The position numbers were made by a program, and so were the translations under genes. The notes beneath the pieces were generated by a model that made no database searches, was not told the DNA's origin, and saw nothing but the letters and a program-made list of their open reading frames with translations. A stretch of 64,000 bases of DNA from Dendrobium chrysotoxum. Its lineage: Eukaryota > Streptophyta > Magnoliopsida > Asparagales > Orchidaceae. Below, piece after piece: positions 33,864 to 45,800 of this stretch (its first letter is position 1; every line of letters begins with the position of its first letter). The stretch covers positions 61,814,864 to 61,878,863 of the forward strand of contig CM034307.1 of assembly GCA_019925795.1 (NCBI GenBank), written 5' to 3'.

Positions 33864-36800
33864 CTGCGATAAGAGTAAAGTGCAATTTCAGTTAATTATA
33901 GACGCATCTAAGCAGGCATGCACTAGAAAAGTAAAACACTAGGAAAAAAAACTGACGTAGCCATTTTGGAGAGACCGGTAGTCCGTGTCCTCATCATCTT
34001 TTTGTTCAAAGCTCATACGTGAAACCTGTTGTAACATATAAAAGTCTGTTTAGATTGATCAAAAGAACCTGTTTTATAGAAAAAGAACCTTTGTGTTTGT
34101 AATTTGAGATGAGAATTGCACTACAGAAAACATATATTTAGAAAATGAGCTTAACCACTATGGCATATGAAGGCATAGGCTTTAGTAAAAATTCAATTTA
34201 AAATTTGTATAAAAAAGATTTGGAAGTTATGATAATATAAAAATGGCCAGAGCAACATCATAAAAGGATATCATCATAGAGACGATGTTAGACATAAAGC
34301 TTGATAGTTAAACAAGCTAAAGAACCTATTACGCCTATTCCATAAGTTAGTTAAAACTTTAGAGGTGAAATCATTATAGTGATACCATACAGGATGATAC
34401 AGAAGTTACCATGAGGGAAAAATATCACTTACGATGGCAAAAAGATAAATCATTTAAGAAATCAAAGTTTCTTTAACAAAACTGAAACCATGATCGTCAC
34501 AAATTTGATGTGGAGTCATGAGGTCGCACATTTAAACATAAACTGAATGTGATCAACAACTAAGAGTCAACAACCAAGCTCCACTCCACTAATTGCCAGC
34601 TTTTTATTTTACAGTTATTGGCAGCCATCTGCTGCTTTGGTTGTTATTATAGTCTGTTTTGATTATTTGATAAAGGTTCTTGGTGCTACATGGTCTTATC
34701 TAATATGCTGCACATGCCCTGTTCCGAAATCAAAATATACTGCAATATCATCAGAAATTCAGTGCCACGTTAGCCTTTTAGTATATGATATATTATTGTT
34801 GTTCGAGCAGCACATGGCTGGAAGAGAGGATAAACATACCACTCTCTTGAACAAAAGCTGATCCTGCAAAGGAGCTGAAACAACATCCATTTCAGTGTCC
34901 ACAACAGTATTTCCCTCCATGCTTGCTGTTTGATAGCTTTCTGTAGCTGGTGTATTGACATACGTCTGCTTCCACCCAATCCTTATCATATATGTACCCT
35001 GTTTTGTTATCTTGAAACCCTACTGGCAAAAACAATGAAGTAGAGAAATACATTATTCAAATGCATCGGTCTTATGATCTTTCATATATATGAACAGAAA
35101 AATGGATATGAAAACTGCAAAACATTCCAACTAGAGAGACACAACTAGGAAGCCTTACCCAAGTCAAAATGATCAAGTACAAAATAGAATAATCCTTCTT
35201 GTCACTGGCATTGAAATCTAGTGCATGATTAATGGCTAGGGGTATAGTTTCCTTCTTAACATAAAACAACAAGAATATTCTCACCAAATAGATGTCCAAA
35301 GTGATTTAGGGCAGTACAGGATTAATATTTTCTAATACAATTAATATGTTGTTTAATATGAATTCATTCAAAGGAACTTAGAGGATTCATAAATAAAAAA
35401 ATCAGCAATTAATTAAACTTGATTTCTTTAAGTGTAAACAGACAATACTTGAATTAAAATCCAACTGAGAACAAATTGATTGAAATAATCCGATAAATTC
35501 AGCAAGGATTTAAAAAGTAGAAACACGTAAAATTAGCAAACAATTGTAATTTAACATCACAAATTAAATTTTAGATGCACCAAATTTGAATAAAATAAAG
35601 AGTACTAGTCAAGAAAATATCAAATTATGCAGAAAAATAATAATAAGTAACGAAAGCACCAAAATAAGATAAATAAGGCCTTGCACCAGTACAAGAAATG
35701 ATCTCCCCAAAAATCAAGCAGTTGCATCTATACCACAGTTGAAGGAATCACACATCCAACTTGCACATATAAGATTGAAAACTAAAAAGACAATTGTTCA
35801 TCCAAAAATTCTATCATTACTGAAACAATCTGCAGAACAATGGTTAGAGAAGCAGAGAATATTGTAAAGGAAGAATTCAATGAGAAAAGTATTTCTGATT
35901 AAGCAGCATTTTCATTTCAGCTTAGCTTCACTCTACCTCTCCATACATCTGTATATGTATAGCTACAGGAGAAAAGGTTAGTTACAGAAATCAGGTAGAG
36001 AGAAAGAAGAGTGGTCCACGTGTAAAGTGGATGGCAGAGGAATCGTTCCCTGACCGTGGTAGTGGAGAGAGCAACACATAGGCTGACTGGCTTATATACA
36101 TGAGGATACTTATCATGTCTGTTAACAGGCCCCCGCAAACTTATGATTCAAGAGGTTGAATGGTAAGTTTGTTCCTGAGCAAGCTGAAGCGAGCTAGAGT
36201 GAGCGGTTTGGTGAGTATGTCGGCCGGTTGATCAACAGAGTTGATATGGTGCACCTCAATTTCTTTGGAGAGAATACGGTCACGAATGAAATAATAATCT
36301 ATTTCAATATGTTTTGTTCTTGCATGAAAAACAGGGTTATTAGCTAATGCAAGAGCTGAGGTGTTGTCCCAGGAGAGAGTTGTGGGAGTGGTGGAGGTAA
36401 CGTCGAAATCAGCTAGCAGCCGGCGAAGCCAGATTATATCTGAAGTTGCCGAAGCTAGGGATCGGTACTCAGCTTCTGTAGAGGATTTAGCCACAGTGAC
36501 CTGTTTCTTGACACACCAAGAGATGAGGGAGTTGCCGAGAAATGTGCAGAAGCCAGAGATTGATTTTCTGTCGGTGTGATTGGCGGCCCAATCCGAGTCA
36601 GAAAAGGAGCGAAGCTGTAAGTCACCTCGAGTTATTGGCAGGCCGAATTGATATGTTCCCTGAATGTAGCGGAGTAGTCTTTTTAAGACTTGAAAATCAT
36701 GTTCCGATGGGTGATGCATGTGCTGGCAGACAATGTTGGTCGCGTAAGCTATGTCTGGTCTCGTGATGGTGAGGTAGTGCAAGGAGCCAGCGATTTTCCG

Positions 36801-39800
36801 GTATAGCGTCGGATCAGAACAGAGAAGGTTGCTTTGCCGCTGATGCAGGTTTGACCGCAATGGGAGTCTGCGAGGGCTTACAATTTGCGAAACCTGCAGC
36901 TTGTAAGATATCTTGAGCATACTGAGATTGGTTTAGGAAATAGCCAGCAGGTGTATGTAGTACTTGAATTCCTAGAAAGAATGATATCGGACCAAGTTCT
37001 TTGAGAGAGAACTTGTGCTTTAACTGGGCGATCAGATCTTGGATGCTGCTGCTGTGGTTTCCCGTAATTAGGATGTCGTCTACATACAGAAGTATGTAGA
37101 TTTGTGTATGGCTGTGATGATAGAGCAGAAGGGATGGGTCGGACTTGCTGAATTTGAACCCGAGTGTTTGAAGGAAGTCAGTAAATGTATGGAACCATTG
37201 TCTAGGGGCTTGTTTAAGCCCATATATAGTCTTGTGTAATTTGCAGACATAATCGGGGTGGTTTTGATCAATGAAGCCTTGGGGTTGTTTCATATAGACT
37301 TCCTCTTGTAATTTGCCATGCAAAAATGCATTAGAGACATCAAGTTGCAGGACTGGCCATTCCCTGTGGAGTGCTATGGCGAGTAAGATGCGAACAGACG
37401 ACATTTTAGCTACAGGACTAAAGGTTTCCTTGTAATCAACTCCAAACTCTTGATGGAAACCTTGAGCAACTAGTCTTGCTTTATATCTATCAATGGTACC
37501 ATCCGGTTTAAGCTTAGTACGAAATGTCCATTTACTGCCTAGTATGGTGCGGTTGATGGGTGGCGGAACAAGTGACCAGGTTCCTTGTTTTTGTAGAGCA
37601 GTGAATTCGTCGGACATGGCGGATCTCCAGAAGGCCAGCTTGTTAGCTTGAGTAAAGCAATGTGGGGTCAGGGTGGCCTGAGGAATAGCTAGCAGATCGA
37701 ATTGCCGTTTGGGTCGTAGTGAGCCTGTTTTGTATCTAGTAAGCATTGGATGGTGAGGTGGAGATGGCAGGATAGTGGATGGTTGAGACAAGACTGGGGA
37801 GGTCGATGGCTGAGTTTGAGAGGATGCTGAGATGTTGGTGGAATGGGTGGGTTGTTGAGGGGAAGAAGGATTAGTGGAGGAGTATGAGGGAACTTGAGGA
37901 GTAGGAGGTATAGTGGAAATTGGTATGAGTGTGAGGGGGGAGGAGATCGGATTAGTTTGGGCAGTGGGAGGAGGTGAAGTAGAGCAGGGGTATGGAAATG
38001 TGTCTTCATAGAAGACAACATGTCTAGAGATATGGATTTTATGTGTTTGAAGATTGAAACAACGATACCCTTTATGTGAGGAAGAATATCCGACGAAGAT
38101 GCAAGCTGCGGACCGTGGATGAAGTTTGGTAGGAGAAAGGGGCCTGAGCCAAGAGTAGCATAGGCAGCCAAAAGTTTTAAGGTGAGAATAGGATGGTTGA
38201 TGACCGTGTAGCACATGGAAGGGATTGTCAAGTTGTAAGGCTTGGGAGGGAAGTCTGTTAAGAAGGTAATTTGCTGTGAGAGTGGCTTCCATCCAAAACT
38301 TTGTGGGTAAATGAGAAGCATGAAGAAGTGTACGAGTTGTCTCAATAAGATGACGATGTTTTCTTTCAGCAATACCATTTTGCTCTGGTGTGTAAGGACA
38401 ACTCATTTGGTGATGGATTCCATGTTGGGATAAGAAAGCTTGAAAGTTGTGAGATGTGTATTCACCTCCACCATCTGATCTTAGATTTTGGATTTTGGTA
38501 TTGAAGTGAGTTTGAACCAAGTGGAGAAAGTTTTGAAACTTTAGGACTGTTTCAGCTTTTGAATGCATTGGGTATAGCCAAGTAAAGCGGGAATAATCAT
38601 CCACAAAAATGACATAATAATTGTAACCATTTAATGATGAGGTGGGTGCAGGACCCCATACATCAGAGTGAACAAGTACAAAAAGAGCTGAAGTTTTCAT
38701 TTCATTAGATGTAAAAGATAGTTTGTGGCTTTTAGCCACGTTACAAGAGTCACATAAAAAGGAAGAAGAAGTACTGGTAATACATATAGCAGAATTTTGC
38801 CTAGCTAAGTATTGAAGGAGCTGGTAGTGAGGATGACCTAAACGGGCATGCCAAGTGGAAGTAGAGTTTGACCGAGTCTGAAGTGCTGTAGTGGTTGGGG
38901 AAGGAATGACATAGAGTCCATCGCGGCAGCGACCTCTAAGAAGTATTTGATTGGTCCGATTGTCCTTTATGGTGAAGCCAAAGGTGTCAAAACAGATTGA
39001 GCAATCGTTATCAGTGGTGAGTTTTTGAATAGATAACAAATTGTGAGTTAGCAAAGGCACATGTAACAGTTTTTGGAGAAAGAGCTTACGTGAAGTATTG
39101 GGTAGTGGTAGCAAACCTTGTCCAGTTGAGTGAATAGGAAGAGACGACCCATTGGCTATAGAGATGTTGTCACTGCCTGTATAAGGTTGAGAGTATTGCA
39201 GTTGGTGAGGGTCTGAAGTAAGATGAGAAGATGCTCCGGAATCCAAGTACCAATCGGTTGGAGAGCCAGCTTGCTGCTGTGTATAGAAACTACGTTGGGT
39301 GGGAGCTGGAGAAGGTATATATTGGAGATTGGCCAGCAATTCACCGCAATATGTCCGACTTTGTTACAAATTTGACAAGCCACTCACGAAGTGGCTGGAG
39401 TTCTGGTAGGGCGAGCGGCTGAATTGTAGAATTTCGGTGAGGGAGGTTTAGGTGAGGAACGACCGCGATTTGATCTGTTTTGATCTGATCAGCTGAACTG
39501 GAACGGTAGGGAGAACTTTTGAAAGCATTTAATGCTGTGGAGTCAGATGGTGTTAATGCTGCCTTAGAGTTGTCATTTTGAATGTGGATTTCTTCACTTG
39601 ACAGTAGAGAATAGAGTTCATCCAATGGAATAGTGGATGGTCTGGTTCGAATCGCTGTCTTGAAGGCGTTGTAAGAGGTAGGTAGACCATTTAGGATATG
39701 TAAGATGATATCTTCTGCGTCCACCTTGGATCCTGCAGCAGCAATATTGTCCACTAAGTTCTTCACCTGAGCCAAGTATTGGTGCACTGTGAGGTCTTTC

Positions 39801-42800
39801 ATTTCAATCCGATATAATTCGTTCTTGAGTTGAATGACTCTTGAACGATTAGTGGGTTGAAGCCGTTTTTCAAGGGTATCCCAAATCTCGTGGGTGGTTT
39901 GTAAGGTTAGGACATATGGGAGAATGTTGGGTGAAATGGTGGAAAACAGTGCCGCTGCCAAGTTTTGATCAGTTAGCTGCCACATTTGATAGCTTGGGTT
40001 AAGGATGATGTCTCCCGTGGAGGAGGAGATGTGTTTGGGCGGACAGACTTGAGAACCGGTGAGAAAACCATCAAAACCGTTGGCAGAGAAGATTTTAAAG
40101 ACATGAAGTTTCCAAATGGCATGATTATCGCTGTTGAGCTGGATGTTAATGATATGCTTGATGTTGGAGATGATGAACTTCAAAGGAATTGGAATGTTGA
40201 GCTCTGCCGGTGCTGCTGTGGTAGAGGAGGTTTGGGGTGAAGAGGAGATCTGACTATCAGCCATGGAGAAGGGCAATGGTGGCAGTCACGCCTGGTTCTG
40301 CTCTGATACCATGAAACAATCTGCAAAACAATGGTTAGAGAAGCAGAGAATATTGTAAAGGAAGAATTCAATGAGAAAAGTATTTCTGATTAAGCAGCAT
40401 TTTCATTTCAGCTTAGCTTCACTCTACCTCTCCATACATCTGTATATGTATAGCTACAGGAGAAAAGGTTAGTTACAGAAATCAGGTTGAGAGAAAGAAG
40501 AGTGGTCCACGTGTAAAGTGGATGGCAGAGGAATCGTTCCCTGACCGTGGTAGTGGAGAGAGCAACACATAGGCTGACTGGCTTATATACATGAGGATAC
40601 TTATCATGTCTGTTAACAATTACATGCCTTAAAATATGTATTTATAAACTCCTCATTCCCTAAGCTAGCAGATATAGTTGCCATAGAATCATCTTAATCC
40701 AAGTTCAAATAAAAATGCTAAAAGAGAAAATTAGTTATAGCCCAATTTAAACTCCATAATTCTGATCCAAATCAGTCAAACAAACTAGAAAGCCCGTGAT
40801 AAATTTAGGGATGCGCAGTGACCTATCTAGAGAAATACATGAAGAAGCATCCAAAACATGCTCAGTGAATAAGAACTGCAGCCCATAACAGAACACGTAG
40901 GAAATGCATGAGTGGAGTAGCCAAATTGTAGATGTTACTTGGCTCAACAACAATCTACATACACGCACGAACCCGTGGAAGATCGAAGCCATTTCAATAG
41001 CCAAAATCCAAAAAGGATAAGTCTAAGAGTACAAAGTTAAGACGACGACAAAAACAACATCAAGCATTTATCCCATTGTGTAAGGTCGGCTACATGAATT
41101 CTTTTTCTCCTTTTTCCTATTAAGAGTCAAAATTTCATTTAAATCTAATAATAATATCATTTCTAATACTTACTAACCAAGTCTTTTTATGTCTACCTCT
41201 GCATTTCTTGACATGAGTCAAATCTAATACATCTACTCTCCTAACCAGGTCATTGGAAGGTCGACATTTTATATGACCAAGCCATCTAAGGCACTCTCAC
41301 CACTCAAACGCTAAGAAACCAATCAAAATTCCACTGCCAAAAAGAAAATCAAAATTCCATAACTCAAACCAACTCATGCAATAATATACCCAGCTTTAAA
41401 ATTTTTAGTCTAATGAATAAAGCTTTTAATATTAACGAAACAACTTAGTACATAAGTTTTGTGCTTCTTGTAAAATACATCATGAGCCACTACAAACATA
41501 TTTGTGATGCAAAAAATCTCTAGAATCCACCATCAATAGTAGACACAATTTCAAGAGTAATTCTATAGAATTATCTAGCTAAGGACTGCATGCCGATTCA
41601 CAAGAAAGAGGTGAAAAGAAAGAAAAGAGCCGAAGGAATCAACAACAAGCTCATGAATAGTTGTTAATAGCAAATAGCACACCATAGCATAAAGGTCTCA
41701 CAAAGTCATAGCACATAGCGAATAGTGTAGCATGCTATTTTTTTGCTCAGGAAAAGATGGCGCTACGGCACGAACCTCGTTTTCTCAAGCTTGAGGTCTC
41801 ATTTTCTCGAGGTAGATTGGGTTTTAAATTAATTAGATTTCCTCCAATGATCGACAACAGGGTTTATTTAGTTTTGGAGATCCACTTCCTATGAGCGCAA
41901 GTCCTCATAGTTAATTACCCCTCCTAATGCATAGAATAGAACTCTCGATTAAGGATGAATCAATGTTTAGACGTGCAATAGTTTTAAATTTTGGTTATGG
42001 AGAATGAAGGTAGACCCGATCAAGATCCCATGATTCGGTCATCCCGGGAATACCGTATGTTTCAGTTTACCAATACTAACAATCGTTGATCATAGTGTCC
42101 AAGGAATCTGATTAGCAGTCATGAATTGCCTTCTCTCAGGGATCTCAAGTAAACTGAAGTGGATAGGTGTGGATTTTAATTTTATTATGATTTGGAGTTT
42201 ACATCTGTTAGAATACCCAGTATTTAATTTAGTTTGAGATTTATGACTTCATTTAGAATTTACCTAGTTGCTTGAGATTTGGGGTCAGAGCTTACAACTT
42301 TCATTAAAAGTAACCCATATAACAGGCCTTACGGCTTCCCTTAGAAGTAGTATGTATATTTGGATTTAGGTCGGGACTCACGGCTTTCATTGAAAGTAGC
42401 CGATGTAGCGGGTCTTACGACTTCGTTTAGAAATAGCTCAGATAATGGGTCTTATTGCTTCGTTTAGAAGTAGCCCATAGGGTTTAGAAGGTTGGGTCTT
42501 ACTGCTTTAATTAAAAGTAGGCCGTATAATAGGTCTTATGGCTTCTCTTAGAAGTAGCCTGTAGGTTTGGGTTTAGGATTGTTCACTTAGAAGTTTCCCT
42601 AGCATGTGGGCCTCACTGCTTCGCTTAAAAGTAGCCCGTCGGTGGGATTTAGGGTTAGGTTACTTTTACATAAAGATTTCTCCTAACGTGTGAGTCTTAT
42701 TGCTTCTATTAAAAGTAACCCATGCAGTAGGTCTTACGGCCTCTATTAGAGGTTGCTAAGGTTATCAGAGATGTGTTATTTATTTTGGGGAAATTTTTTT

Positions 42801-45800
42801 TCTAAAACCCTAATTAAAATGGGACTTACGACCTTTATTAGAGGTGGCCCATGCAACAAAGATTTAGGGTTAGATTATTTTTACCTAGAAGCTCGATAAT
42901 GCATTACCTAAAGTCTGACTTACAACCTTTATTAGAAGTTGTCGGTTAAATTTTAGATTAGCAGGGTTTTAGCTTAGGGGGGTTTTTGCAGGAGACATTT
43001 AGCATTGCACCCTTCACTGCTTTGATACCAACACTAATATTTTACCTACAGTGTTTTTCTTTCCTACTTTAATAGCTTGTCTTTTGCTTTAGTACCATTT
43101 TTTTAACTTCAGCACCTTGTTTTAGCACCTTGTTTCATCTACGATTCTAATTTTCTTTCAGTATTAGCTTTGCCTGTAGTAGTAGCTTTACCAAGGTTGT
43201 GAAAATCAGACCGGACAACGAACCGGAAGAAGAAGAGGTTTACGATTCGACCGGTCGAATCGGCTGACGTAATAAATAATAATATTATTAAAATTTAATA
43301 AAATTAATATAATAATAATGTTATCATTTCAAATATGTGACAAAATTAAAATAAAAAAACTATGAAACATAAACTTACATAATTAAGTAAAAGAATTATT
43401 TTAAAATTTCTCATAAGAGCCTAAAAATCCAAATTTCATAATTATAAGAATATACACTCATAATAATATAATAATTTTAAATTTAAATATTTTTTAAATT
43501 TTTTAAATTTAATTTTTAATTTAAATTTAATTTACATATAACCATATAATTTAATATAAATTATTTCTAATTTATATTACATATTTAATATAAATTTAAT
43601 TCTAACATAAGTTTATAAATTAAATATAAATTATTATTAATTTATGTTATATGATTAAATATATTTTACATCTATATTTATATACCAAATTTATTTTATA
43701 AATTTATATCTAAAAATTATTTATGTAAAAATAATTTATCATTAATAAATAAATAAAATTATTTTTTATAGTGTATAAATAAAAAAATTAATATTATTAA
43801 TTAATAAATATATATTATTCACATTATAAATAATTAATTAAAAAATATGTTTAAAAATAGATTTTATGGACATTATATATGTTATGAGCTCACACACACC
43901 TCAACTCTTCCCTTTAGCCCCACATCACTTGGAAACTCTTTATTGCTATTATTTATATAGCTTTTTGAGTTTTCGTGTGTTAAGAGTTCACATGAAGTGG
44001 TGGGGTATGTGAAGATGCTTCATGGTGGTTTTGGGCAAATATTTATAATAAAAATTATATTATAATTTAAATTAAATGTTTTAAATATAAATTAATTAAT
44101 TTATTTAATAAATTTATTTAATATTTAATCTTTAAAATAATAAAATTATTTATTTTATTATTTAAAAATTATGGTAATTGAACCGGCTGGTTCAAAAGAA
44201 CCAGGGCCTGTTGAACCGGCGGTTCTGACCGATTCAGTCCGATTTGATGTAGAAGCGGTTTTTAGACTGAACCAGACCGGTCTTGTGGTCGGTTCACAGT
44301 TGAACCGGTCGAACCGGCCGGTCCGGTCCGATTTTTGAAACCTTCGCTTTACTTGTTTGTTCTTTCCAATATTAGTTTTTGTTCTTTCCATTACTAGTTT
44401 TGTTTATCCTATGCTGATTTTTGTCTACTTATTTACAGGTATTTGTGACTAACAGTTGCAAGAGATAGAGCTCGCAACTGTAAGGTTTACCAGAAGCTAG
44501 AGTTGCTAGGAGCTGGAGGGGTTTAAGTTAGGATTTTTGGAACTTTCTTTCTATTTGATGTTTTCCTAGTTTTAGGAGTTTGAATTTTAGTTAGTGTATA
44601 ATATACTTGGTTTGTTTAGTGCGAACATTATTCTTTTGTTATTCTTTAATGCATTTTATTAAAATTTGAATTAATTTGTACTAATTAATTAGGTTAATTA
44701 ATTGAATTTTAGTTTTAATTTAATTAATTGAAAGATTTGAATTTTATTTTTAAATTAACTGCTCAGCTCGTTAGTATTTTAAAATTATTTACTTATTAAA
44801 TTTTAAAGTTAGTTGCTCAATTAATTTATTTAATTTCAAAGATTTTAAAATTTAATTAAATGATTTATTAATTAAATATTAATTAAAATATTTTAGTTTA
44901 CTTTTAAATTAATTAGTTTAATTAAATTAAAGTTATAATTAGGTTTTAAATTAATTAATTATTTAATTAAATTTTAATTTAAAATTGAATTTTAAATTTA
45001 TTTTAAAATTAGTTAATTAGTTGTTTAATTAGGTTAATTAATTTTAAGTTTTAAATTGATTATTAAATTCAAATTTTAAATTGATTTTTAATTTATTAAT
45101 TAATTAAATTTTAAATTGAAGCTTTCGAATTGTAAGTTTGGCAATCTCCCGACGTAATTTCGGCAGCCTCTTGGCATTTCCTCCTCACGAGAGGAGGTCG
45201 GGCGGGCACTTGCCCTTTCAGGTTTGCTCGACTGGATCACATTAATGGCCGAGGGCTTCGGGGGAGCGAATCGACCCCAGTATCAATTTTTGAGCATTTG
45301 TTTGCAATTAAGCATTTTTCCAGGAATTTCGGCAGCCTTTCAACACCCCCTCCCCATGAGGGGAGTTTGGGAAGGGCAATTGCCCTTTAAGATCCGCTCG
45401 GCCAGATCAAATCGATGGCCAAGGGCTTCGGGGAAAGGATTGACCCCGATATACTCATTGGAGTCCTACAATTGATGATTGTGACATCTCTTCTCTTTTT
45501 TTTACTTATTATTATTTATTACAAAAATAATAAAAATAACAAGAATAACAATAATAATAGTAATAATAATTATGATTATGATGATGATTATTATTATTAT
45601 TATTATTATTATAACTAAAATCACACATATAGTCCTGATACGTCATCAAAAATTGCTTTGGTCGAGCACGAATCTCGAGGTATATTCAAGTTGGAAGCTT
45701 TCAAAATCAAATTCGGGATCATCTGAATTCCAATTTTAGCAAACTTATAGTCAAACTGAACATCTCAAAGAGACGAACCTAACGAAACTAAAATCGGTCC

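Larger units (their letters stand above)
35821..40618 (-). mobile_element. Ty1/copia retrotransposon, structurally complete, coding-defective
   Basis: Both 307-bp LTRs begin TGAAACAATC and end TGTTAACA on +. A perfect ATTAC duplication (35816-35820, 40619-40623) flanks the element. On the minus strand the order is 5' LTR (right), primer-binding site, gag, protease, integrase, reverse transcriptase, RNase H, purine tract, 3' LTR; integrase before RT defines copia. The LTRs differ at two positions (about 35835 vs 40326, and about 35987), so insertion is recent. Yet the internal region has at least two frameshifts and one in-frame stop, so it could move only with proteins from another copy. It lies in sense orientation within the SurE intron. 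Confidence 0.96.

Noticed and set aside
36361..36766. Plus-strand frames of 72-74 codons
   Set aside because: Antisense shadows of the copia RNase H region.
37689..38378. 229-codon minus frame
   Set aside because: Shadow of the copia pol frame over the Ser/Pro linker region.
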